From: JAUXIQ01 sp030620925 [NCBI: Nitrospinota bacterium]
GTDB taxonomy: Bacteria; JAUXIQ01
Direction: 5' to 3'
NCBI GenBank assembly: GCA_030620925.1
Contig: JAUXIQ010000106.1
Location: forward strand, 1 to 6,882
DNA length: 6,882 nt
The notes under the pieces were generated by a model, which saw only the letters and a program-made list of their open reading frames with translations, ran no database searches and was not told the origin of the DNA. Within the stretch, counting starts at the first letter, position 1. Every line of letters starts with the position of its first letter. Positions 1 through 6,295 of this stretch are shown here, piece after piece. A program made the translations under genes and the position numbers.

Positions 1-133
1 CAAAGAAGGGGGAAGCGGTCTGGGCCTGGCGGTATCCATGAACATCGTTGAGCAGCACGGGGGACGCATAAAACTGGAAAGCCGGCCCGGGGAAGGGACG
101 GTGGTCAAGGTGTTTCTACCCCTTGGTAAATGA
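1..133 (+). CDS. Sensor histidine kinase, C-terminal fragment (5' end outside window)
   Basis: This is the last 43 codons of an open frame that starts before the window; the first full codon is at position 2 and the TGA is at 131-133. The visible peptide begins [11 protein letters not shown], the G2 ATP-lid motif of the HATPase_c domain. It continues with IVEQHGGRI and then [14 protein letters not shown], the usual last strand of two-component sensor kinases. The kinase would autophosphorylate on an upstream histidine, not visible here, and pass phosphate to the response regulator that starts 29 nt downstream. The pairing is supported by adjacency and by the NtrB/NtrC-like look of both proteins. 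The sensory domain is out of view, so the signal cannot be named. Confidence 0.9.
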   Translation, partial: KEGGSGLGLAVSMNIVEQHGGRIKLESRPGEGTVVKVFLPLGK

Positions 134-162
134 AGAGCAATAAGCGGGGATGAATAGGATAA

Positions 163-1593
163 ATGTCCGGAGAGCCCATTCTGATAGCCGATGATGAAGA
201 GAGCATAAGGCTGGTCCTCGAGCGGGGCCTGGAGAAGAGAGGGTATCAGGTGTACACCGCTTCCGATGGAAATGAGGCCCTGGCCAAAGGGCTGGAAAGA
301 AACTATGCCCTGATCCTACTCGATATAAAGATGCCCGGGCTGAGCGGTCTGGAGGTGCTGGAAAAGATCAAAGAGCAGCGCCCGCGGGCCCTGGTGGTGA
401 TCATCACCGCCCAGAATTCCATGAACAACGCCATCAGCGCCATGAAGAAAGGCGCATACGATTACATCGTAAAACCGTTCGACATGGAGCAGATATACCT
501 GGTTGTCGAGAAGTCGCTCCACGAGAGGTCCATCCAGAGGAAGCTTGCGGCCTATATGACCGACGCCGAGCAGCCGAAGGAGGAGATAATAGGGAAAAGT
601 CCGGCTATGCAGGAAGTGTTCCTGAGTATAGGGAAGGTGGCCGACAGCGATACCACCGTCCTTATACTTGGCGAAAGCGGCACAGGCAAAGAGATGGTGG
701 CGAGGACCATCCATCGGAACAGCCACCGCGCCGGCAACCCCTTCGTGGCCGTTAACTGCGCCGCCATACCCAGGGACCTGCTGGAGAGCGAGCTTTTCGG
801 ACATGAGAAGGGCGCCTTCACCGGCGCAGACTCCGCCAAAACGGGAAAATTCGAGCTGGCGGAGGGAGGCACCATTTTCCTCGATGAGGTGGGAGATCTC
901 GACCTCTCCCTGCAGACCAAGGTGCTCAGGGTGCTCCAGGAAAGAGAGATCGACAGGGTGGGCGGCCGATACCCCATCAAGGTGGATGTGAGGGTTGTCG
1001 CGGCCACCGACCGCGACCTGGAGCAGGCCATGAGCGAGAAAAAATTCCGCGAGGGGTTATATTACAGGCTGAACGTTGTGCAGATAAAACTGCCCGCCCT
1101 GAGGGAGCGAGTGGAAGACATTCCGCCCTTGGCCGATTTCTTCCTCAACAAGTTCAACGAGGAATTGGGTAGCGGGCCAAAGTATCTCACCAACGAAGCA
1201 ATGGACATTCTGATGGAATACCATTGGCCGGGTAACGTTCGGGAATTGGAGAACATGGTGAAACGCTCCATAATTCTCTCCACGGGGGAAAGCATCACCA
1301 CCGAACACTTCCGTTCTTTCATCGGAGAGGGACAACCGGGCCGCGAAGGGGAGTTTTCCATAGACGGGATGCTGGAAGAGAAACTAAGCTATTTTATATC
1401 AAAAATGTGCCGTGCCGGTCAGGGCAATCTCTATCAAATGGTGATGGAGCACATGGAGAAACCTCTCCTGGAGGGGGTATTGGCTGAGTGCAAGGGGAAT
1501 CAACTGAAGGCGTCCAAAATATTGGGCATTAACCGCAACACCTTGCGGAAGAAGATAATGTCTCTGGGTATAGAAGTACGTAAGGAATATTAA
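163..1593 (+). CDS. Sigma-54-dependent response regulator, NtrC family
   Basis: This 476-aa transcription activator has the full NtrC architecture. The receiver domain (about residues 5-120) has acidic DD at 10-11, phospho-acceptor D54, T82 and K104. The AAA+ domain (about 142-380) has Walker A GESGTGKE at 170-177, the sigma-54 contact loop GAFTGA at 217-222 and Walker B FLDE ending D241-E242. A Fis-type helix-turn-helix lies at about 445-470 (GNQLKASKILGINRNTLRKK). When phosphorylated it should oligomerise and use ATP to open sigma-54 RNA polymerase promoters. All key residues are present, so it looks active. The ATG at 163 gives the standard receiver start; the Shine-Dalgarno is weak, with AGGA only about 3 nt upstream and GCGGGGA further off. 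The C-terminus resembles NtrC, so nitrogen control is plausible. The targets are unknown, and I saw no convincing -24/-12 promoter in this window. Confidence 0.95.
   Translation: MSGEPILIADDEESIRLVLERGLEKRGYQVYTASDGNEALAKGLERNYALILLDIKMPGLSGLEVLEKIKEQRPRALVVIITAQNSMNNAISAMKKGAYDYIVKPFDMEQIYLVVEKSLHERSIQRKLAAYMTDAEQPKEEIIGKSPAMQEVFLSIGKVADSDTTVLILGESGTGKEMVARTIHRNSHRAGNPFVAVNCAAIPRDLLESELFGHEKGAFTGADSAKTGKFELAEGGTIFLDEVGDLDLSLQTKVLRVLQEREIDRVGGRYPIKVDVRVVAATDRDLEQAMSEKKFREGLYYRLNVVQIKLPALRERVEDIPPLADFFLNKFNEELGSGPKYLTNEAMDILMEYHWPGNVRELENMVKRSIILSTGESITTEHFRSFIGEGQPGREGEFSIDGMLEEKLSYFISKMCRAGQGNLYQMVMEHMEKPLLEGVLAECKGNQLKASKILGINRNTLRKKIMSLGIEVRKEY
1582..1586 (+). promoter_or_regulatory. Shine-Dalgarno of methionine synthase, inside the regulator's last codons
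   Basis: AAGGA lies within the end of the regulator gene. It is 7 nt before a GTG (1594) and 10 nt before an ATG (1597); another GTG follows at 1600. The ribosome site inside the upstream gene and the near-abutting stop suggest translational coupling. The ATG is preferred by codon strength, but the GTG that touches the TAA has the better spacing. Confidence 0.5.
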
Positions 1594-1596
1594 GTG

Positions 1597-4005
1597 ATGG
1601 TGAAGGGTCTCTGGGCGAAACTTGATAAAGGGGTGCTGATTTTCGACGGCGCCATGGGGAGCATGCTGCAGAGCAGGGTGAGCGGGCCCGGGGTCTGCCT
1701 CGAGGAGCTGAATCTCACGGAGCCCGGGATGCTGCGCGATATTCACCGGGCTTACGTAGACCAGGGGGTGGACGTAATAGAGACCAATACCCTGGGCGGG
1801 AACAGAATAAAACTGGGTGAGCAGGGTCTGGGCCGCAAGGCCGAGGAGATTAACGGACAGGCGGTGAAAATCGCCAGGGAAGCCGCTTCGGACAGGTGCC
1901 TGGTCGCGCTGTCGGTGGGGTCCACAGGGAAGTTCCTGGAACCCGTGGGGACCCTCACTTTTGATGAAGCAACCGATATTTTCAGGGAGCAGATAGGGGC
2001 CGCCGCCAGAGAGGGGATCGACCTGGTGGTGGTGGAGACCATCTCCGATCTCAAGGAGATGAGGGCGGCCGTAGTGGCGGCCAGAGAGGTAACTTCCGTT
2101 CCCATCATGGCCACCATGACTTTTCAGGAGGATGGTCGCACACTTTTGGGAACCAGCCCCGAGGCGGCGGCGGTCTGCCTGGAGTCGCTGGGGGTGGATA
2201 TAATCGGGGCCAACTGCGGCACCGGCCCTGAGTCCATGCAGCAGGTGTTGAGGGAACTGAGGCGCTCTACAAGCACCCCGGTGGTGGTGCAACCCAACGC
2301 CGGGATACCCAGGCTGGAAGGGGAGCGAACCGTTTTTCCCATGTCACCCGACGAAATGGCCTCCTTCTACGTTGGATTTGTAAGAGAGGGAGCGAACGCC
2401 ATCGGCGGCTGCTGCGGGACCACGCCACAGCACATGCGAGCCGCCATAAAGGCCGTCGAAGGTTTGAAGCCGACGACGGTTGAGCCTGTTAAAGCGGGCA
2501 CTGCCGTCTCCAGCCGCAGCAGGGTGGTGAAATTGGGGTCGGGTTTTCCACTGGTTGTAATCGGGGAAAGAATAAACCCCACGGGCCGGAAAAAGCTGTC
2601 CGGCGAGTTGGTGGAGGGTAAGCTGGACGAGGTCTTAAAAGAGGCCCGGGAACAAGTCGAGGCGGGGGCGGACCTTCTGGATGTGAACGTGGGGGCACCC
2701 GGCGCTGACGAGGCAGGCCTCATGGCCGGGGCGGTGCTCGCAGTGCAGCGCAGCGTGGCGGCCCCTCTGGTGCTGGATTCGGCCGATCCTGATGTTCTGG
2801 AAGCCGGTCTCAGGGCGGCGGACGGGAAAGTCCTCATCAACTCGGTTAACGGCGAACAAGAAATAATGGATAAAATCCTTCCCCTGGCGGTAAAGTATGG
2901 TGCGGCGGTTATCGGCCTCACCCTCGACAACAGGGGGATACCGCAGAAAGCGGGCGATCGGTTGAAAATTGCCGAGAGGATTCTGGACAGTGCGCTGGGC
3001 CATGGTCTGTCCGGGAACGACCTGGTCATAGACCCCCTGACCCTATCTGTGAGCACCGATCAGGAATTGGCCCTGGAGACATTGAGCGCCATAGAGCTAA
3101 TCAAGCGGAAATTGGGCCTTGCCGTGACGCTGGGAGTAAGCAATATTTCTTTTGGGCTTCCCGAAAGGGGCCTCCTCAATTCGGCATTCCTGGCCATGGC
3201 CGTTGCTGCCGGACTGGACGGCGCCATCATGAACCCTAAATATAGGCGGATGTCGGAAACCTTCCACGCTTCGGCGGTGATCAAGGGGCGAGACGAAAAA
3301 GCGCTGCGATACATCAAGCTCTATGGCGGGCAGCAGGAAGAGGTGAGGCCCGGGGAGAGCCCGGCACAAACGACTCCTGCCGACAGGCTGTTCAGAGCGG
3401 TTTTTGAGGGCCACAAGGAAAGCATTCTCTCTCTCGTGGAAGAGTCTTTTCAGCAGGGTATGGACCCCCTCGAGATGAGCAACTCAATCCTCATCCCCGC
3501 CCTGGAAAAAGTAGGCCGGCGGTTCGAGAGCAAGGACTTTTTTCTCCCCCAGGTGATGTTATCCGCGGAAGCGGCCAAGATCGCTTTCGGGCGCATCAAA
3601 GAAGCCCTGAAGGGGAGGGAGACAGTATCCAGGGGGAAGATCATCATGGCCACCGTGCAGGGTGACATCCATGACATCGGTAAAAATATCGTTACCATGC
3701 TCCTCGAGAACCACGGTTTCGAGGTGCTGGACCTGGGAATCAACGTATCCCCGGAGAGGATAGCCGAGGTGGCCGTGGCCGATAAGGTGGATTCAATCGG
3801 CCTGAGTGCCCTCATGACAACCACCATGCTGGAAATGGGTAAAACGGTCGAGCATCTCAGGGAAACGGGTATTACCTGTCCTGTAATGGTGGGGGGAGCG
3901 GCGGTGACAGCCGAGTTTGCCGCTGAAATAGGCGCAAACGCATACGGTAAAAATGCCGTGGAAGCGGTGAACATCGCCAAGAAGCTTATTGACCGGAAGA
4001 AGTGA
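1597..4005 (+). CDS. metH: Cobalamin-dependent methionine synthase, short form lacking the reactivation domain
   Basis: The 802-aa cytoplasmic enzyme is predicted to transfer a methyl group from methyltetrahydrofolate through cobalamin to homocysteine, giving methionine. Residues 1 to about 290 form the homocysteine methyltransferase barrel, with zinc ligands C207 (GANCGTGP) and C272-C273 (GGCCGTTP). Residues about 310-570 are the pterin-binding barrel, opening with GERINPTGRKK near 323 and followed by DLLDVNVGAPG. Residues about 595-670 are the helical cap (FFLPQVMLSAEAAK). Residues about 675-800 are the B12-binding Rossmann domain with GDIHDIGKNI, the D-x-H-x-x-G motif with H692 as lower cobalt ligand, and a later GGAAVT. 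Full-length MetH, as in E. coli, has about 1,200 residues and a C-terminal SAM-binding activation domain; here the frame ends after the B12 domain, as in Thermotoga and many anaerobes. GTG 1594 is an alternative start. A corrinoid methyltransferase with another acceptor is possible but less likely, since the zinc cysteines are intact. Confidence 0.9.
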   Translation: MVKGLWAKLDKGVLIFDGAMGSMLQSRVSGPGVCLEELNLTEPGMLRDIHRAYVDQGVDVIETNTLGGNRIKLGEQGLGRKAEEINGQAVKIAREAASDRCLVALSVGSTGKFLEPVGTLTFDEATDIFREQIGAAAREGIDLVVVETISDLKEMRAAVVAAREVTSVPIMATMTFQEDGRTLLGTSPEAAAVCLESLGVDIIGANCGTGPESMQQVLRELRRSTSTPVVVQPNAGIPRLEGERTVFPMSPDEMASFYVGFVREGANAIGGCCGTTPQHMRAAIKAVEGLKPTTVEPVKAGTAVSSRSRVVKLGSGFPLVVIGERINPTGRKKLSGELVEGKLDEVLKEAREQVEAGADLLDVNVGAPGADEAGLMAGAVLAVQRSVAAPLVLDSADPDVLEAGLRAADGKVLINSVNGEQEIMDKILPLAVKYGAAVIGLTLDNRGIPQKAGDRLKIAERILDSALGHGLSGNDLVIDPLTLSVSTDQELALETLSAIELIKRKLGLAVTLGVSNISFGLPERGLLNSAFLAMAVAAGLDGAIMNPKYRRMSETFHASAVIKGRDEKALRYIKLYGGQQEEVRPGESPAQTTPADRLFRAVFEGHKESILSLVEESFQQGMDPLEMSNSILIPALEKVGRRFESKDFFLPQVMLSAEAAKIAFGRIKEALKGRETVSRGKIIMATVQGDIHDIGKNIVTMLLENHGFEVLDLGINVSPERIAEVAVADKVDSIGLSALMTTTMLEMGKTVEHLRETGITCPVMVGGAAVTAEFAAEIGANAYGKNAVEAVNIAKKLIDRKK

Positions 4006-4013
4006 GAGAAGGG
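4006..4013 (+). promoter_or_regulatory. Purine-rich ribosome site for the truncated glmU
   Basis: GAGAAGGG lies directly after the metH stop and ends only 2 nt before the ATG at 4016. The spacing is short, but no better site exists. The ATG starts just before the VILAAGKG nucleotide loop, so no later start would give a working protein. An in-frame TTG at 3989, inside metH, would only add nine non-conserved residues. Confidence 0.4.
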
Positions 4014-4015
4014 TA

Positions 4016-5038
4016 ATGGGAAAAGAGACCGCCGCCGTAATACTGGCTGCAGGCAAGGGAGTCAGGATGGTTTCCAGGAAGGCGAAAGCCCTCCACCCCT
4101 TGTGCGGGATGCCCTTGCTGGGCCATCTGTTGCGAACGGTGAGCCGATGTGAGCCGGGCAGAACACTGGTGGTGGTGGGATACCAGGCGGATGAGGTCCG
4201 GGCGGCCTTCTCGGATTGGGAGGTGGAGTTCGTCCTCCAGGAGGAACAACGGGGCACCGGACACGCCCTCATGCAGGTGGAGAGATACCTGGCGGACCAC
4301 GGGGGTGAAATTATGGTCCTGCCGGTAGACACGCCCCTGCTGAAGCCATACACGCTTCAGGGCCTTATGAGAGAGCACAGGGAAAAAGGGGCGGCGGCAA
4401 GCGTTTTGACTTCCTTCCGCTCTGATCCTTCAGGGTATGGGAGGGTGATCCGCAGGCAGGACGGGTCGGTGGAGAAGATAGTGGAGGATAAGGACGCCAC
4501 CGCTGAGCAGGCGGCGGTCAAAGAGATAAACGCCGGAGTTTATTGCTTCGCGTCGTCAGTCCTATTCAGTGCCCTGAAGGAAATTAAGGACGATAACGTT
4601 CAGAAGGAACTATATCTTACCGATGTAATAGAAGAGGCGACTAAACGGTCTGAGAAGGTGGTGGCTCTGGAAGCTGATGCCGAAGAGGTTCTGGGGATTA
4701 ACGACAGGGTGGAGCTGGCTCGGGCCGAAAAGGTTCTGCGAGAGGAGATTAACCGCAGTTGGATGCTCCGGGGTGTCACGCTGATTGATCCTGAAACAAC
4801 TTATATCGATTGTGAGGCGCAGATAGGGGAGGATACCGTGATTCACCCCGGCTGCCACATAGGGGGGACCACCGTCCTGGGTAAGGGGTGCACGGTCATG
4901 CCGGGGGCAGTGGTCACGGACAGCCGGGTGGGGCAGGGGGCGCGCCTGGGGCCCTATTGCATTGTCCATGGCATCTGTCTCCCGTATGGGGGCGAGGTGG
5001 GGGCGTTTGAGACGAAGAAAAATGCTCTCCAGCCATGA
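4016..5038 (+). CDS. glmU: GlmU-like N-acetylglucosamine-1-phosphate uridyltransferase, truncated before the acetyltransferase site
   Basis: This 340-aa protein matches the uridyltransferase half of GlmU, which makes UDP-GlcNAc from UTP and GlcNAc-1-phosphate. Visible are the nucleotide loop AAVILAAGKGVRM (6-18), K24 in AKALHP (the catalytic-lysine position), QRGTGHA (78-84), metal-binding D105 in PVDTPLL, GYGRV (140-144), EDKDAT and INAGVY (171-176), and N229 in GIND. A linker near 235-255 leads to short beta-helix repeats (about 262-320). The protein ends with VGAFETKKNALQP, resembling the VGNFVEMKKA strand of E. coli GlmU just before its acetyltransferase histidine (H363). Normal GlmU has about 450-460 residues, so roughly the last 110 are missing. 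Neither other forward frame past 5038 restores a beta-helix, which argues against a simple frameshift. It lies 10 nt after metH. Uridyltransferase activity is likely; acetyltransferase activity is not expected. Confidence 0.85.
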   Translation: MGKETAAVILAAGKGVRMVSRKAKALHPLCGMPLLGHLLRTVSRCEPGRTLVVVGYQADEVRAAFSDWEVEFVLQEEQRGTGHALMQVERYLADHGGEIMVLPVDTPLLKPYTLQGLMREHREKGAAASVLTSFRSDPSGYGRVIRRQDGSVEKIVEDKDATAEQAAVKEINAGVYCFASSVLFSALKEIKDDNVQKELYLTDVIEEATKRSEKVVALEADAEEVLGINDRVELARAEKVLREEINRSWMLRGVTLIDPETTYIDCEAQIGEDTVIHPGCHIGGTTVLGKGCTVMPGAVVTDSRVGQGARLGPYCIVHGICLPYGGEVGAFETKKNALQP

Positions 5039-5047
5039 ATCTGTGCC

Positions 5048-5053
5048 TATAAT
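5048..5053 (+). promoter_or_regulatory. Possible -10 box in the 40-nt gap before the second nucleotidyltransferase
   Basis: A perfect TATAAT sits in the widest gap of the right half of the cluster (5039-5078). No matching -35 hexamer lies 16-18 nt upstream (the sequence there is CTCTCC). A TG lies two bases before the hexamer, one base off an extended -10. If used, transcription would start near 5060 and give a leader of about 19 nt with AAAGGA at 5063-5068, 10 nt before the ATG. The A+T richness of the gap could produce this by chance. Confidence 0.25.
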
Positions 5054-5078
5054 ATAGATGTAAAAGGATGGTGGAAAG

Positions 5079-6293
5079 ATGAAAGCTGTAATTTTAACCG
5101 GCGGTAGAGCCAGCAAACTGGACCCGTTTACGGCCACCAGGCCGGCGGTGATGATAAACTTCAGCGGCAGATACATTCTGGAAAATATTGTAGAACAACT
5201 GCGGGCGGCGGGTATCGTGGACATAGTGCTGGTGGTGGGTCATGAGCGTGATAAAGTAATGGACCATTTTAAAGGGGGGGCGGAGCAAGGGGTTAACATT
5301 ACATACGCCATCCAGGACGAGCCGGTGGGAATAGGCGATGCTGTCCTGCACATGAAAGAAAAAGTCTTGCGCGGCGAATACTTCATGCTGGTTTACGGCG
5401 ATACGGTTACCTCTTCAAATATATACAACAGTACCATCAACTCTTTCAATTCCTTCAGGCTCCCCATAGCCTCCGTCTGCCTCACGCCTGCCACCGAGCA
5501 ATATGGCAACATTTTCATGGACCAGGAGATGAATATCCTCCGGATAATCGAGAAACCACAGGAGGAGGGACTCGGCAATTACGTCCTGGCCGGAGCGTTC
5601 ATACTGCCCAGCGTTTACTTCGACCTGCTGGAAAAGAATGGCTGCATTATGGAGAAAGCCCTGGAAGCCCTCATCGAGGACCAGGGGTTGAAAGCTTCCA
5701 TCTGGGAGGAAGACTGGGTGGATGTAGGCTATCCCTGGGATATTCTGCGGGGCAACAAAATGATTATGGATTCCTGGGAGCACGCTTTCATTTCCAAGAA
5801 GGCCCAGCTCATGGGCGATGTGAGTATACAGGGTTCCGTGGTCATAGCAGATGACGTAACGGTGGAAAAGGGCACCCTCATCAAGGGCCCCTGCAGCATC
5901 GGACCCGGCTCTTTTATCGGTCATAACGCTTTGATCAGGGAATATACCTCCATAGGGGCAAACTCGGAGATCGGATTTGGAGTGGAGCTTAAGAATTGCG
6001 TCCTTTTTGGCCGATCTAAAGTAGGGAGGCTCTCCTTCGTGGGAGACAGCGTGATCGGCGAAGGGGTATACATCGGTTCGGGGACCATGACCGTAAACGG
6101 GCGCCTGGACGGGGGCACCATAAGCGTAAAAACCAACGGGATAGATATGGATACCGGCCTGCATAAAATCGGGTCTTTCATAGGCGACGGGGCAATGGTG
6201 GGATCGGGAAACACCCTGGCCGCGGGCTGCGTGATTCAGCCTGAGGAGCGCATTCCCCACCACTTTACTTTCCCTAAACAGGGAGAACTGTAA
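5079..6293 (+). CDS. Archaeal-type GlmU-like sugar-1-phosphate nucleotidyltransferase with left-handed beta-helix, active-site residues altered
   Basis: This 404-aa protein has the layout of archaeal bifunctional GlmU (Sulfolobus ST0452, about 400 aa). A Rossmann-like nucleotidyltransferase fills residues 1 to about 230 and a left-handed beta-helix with hexapeptide repeats runs from about 238 to 390. Metal-binding D108 (LVYGDT) and D215 (WVDVGYPWD) are kept. The nucleotide signature is unusual: LTGGRASKLDP replaces GGxGTRLxP, with K13 for the arginine. A23 in TRPAVMI replaces the P-K lysine, and I85 stands where GTxDA proteins have threonine. In the beta-helix, GRLSFVGDS places R317 and F320 at the positions of the acetyltransferase His and Tyr, while N340 is kept. 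The TGLHKIGSFIGD stretch matches archaeal relatives. It may be an enzyme of changed specificity or a non-catalytic partner of the truncated GlmU upstream. It ends 2 nt before glmS. The fold is clear; the activity is uncertain. Confidence 0.8.
   Translation: MKAVILTGGRASKLDPFTATRPAVMINFSGRYILENIVEQLRAAGIVDIVLVVGHERDKVMDHFKGGAEQGVNITYAIQDEPVGIGDAVLHMKEKVLRGEYFMLVYGDTVTSSNIYNSTINSFNSFRLPIASVCLTPATEQYGNIFMDQEMNILRIIEKPQEEGLGNYVLAGAFILPSVYFDLLEKNGCIMEKALEALIEDQGLKASIWEEDWVDVGYPWDILRGNKMIMDSWEHAFISKKAQLMGDVSIQGSVVIADDVTVEKGTLIKGPCSIGPGSFIGHNALIREYTSIGANSEIGFGVELKNCVLFGRSKVGRLSFVGDSVIGEGVYIGSGTMTVNGRLDGGTISVKTNGIDMDTGLHKIGSFIGDGAMVGSGNTLAAGCVIQPEERIPHHFTFPKQGEL
6281..6285 (+). promoter_or_regulatory. 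Shine-Dalgarno of glmS within the preceding gene, deciding a TTG start
   Basis: GGGAG lies in the last codons of the preceding gene, 10 nt before the TTG at 6296. In the glmS frame a TAA at 6275-6277 closes the region upstream, and no ATG or GTG lies between it and the TTG. The next codon is the required cysteine. This fixes the start and implies coupled translation with the upstream gene. Confidence 0.55.
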
Positions 6294-6295
6294 AA

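Noticed and set aside
1399-2292. 297-codon open frame on the - strand across the regulator/metH junction
   Set aside because: It lies opposite two well-supported genes with clear motifs. Its translation is rich in His, Pro and Arg with no recognisable domain, as expected for the reverse of GC-rich coding sequence.
3989-4015. Upstream in-frame TTG start for the truncated glmU, overlapping metH
   Set aside because: It would add nine residues with no similarity to GlmU N-termini. The ATG at 4016 has a purine-rich site and sits correctly before the nucleotide loop.
5039-5059. Inverted repeat ATCT...AGAT as a terminator or riboswitch stem
   Set aside because: The stem is short and A+T-rich, has one G-U pair, and is followed by GTAAAAGG rather than a T tract. 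It overlaps the candidate -10 box and is probably incidental.
5020-5078. Frameshift that would restore a full-length GlmU
   Set aside because: The other two forward frames reach stops within about ten codons after this point and encode no hexapeptide repeats, so one indel would not recover the missing domain.
5415-6263. 282-codon open frame on the - strand opposite the second nucleotidyltransferase
   Set aside because: It is a reverse-strand shadow of a gene with conserved motifs throughout, and its translation shows no domain of its own.
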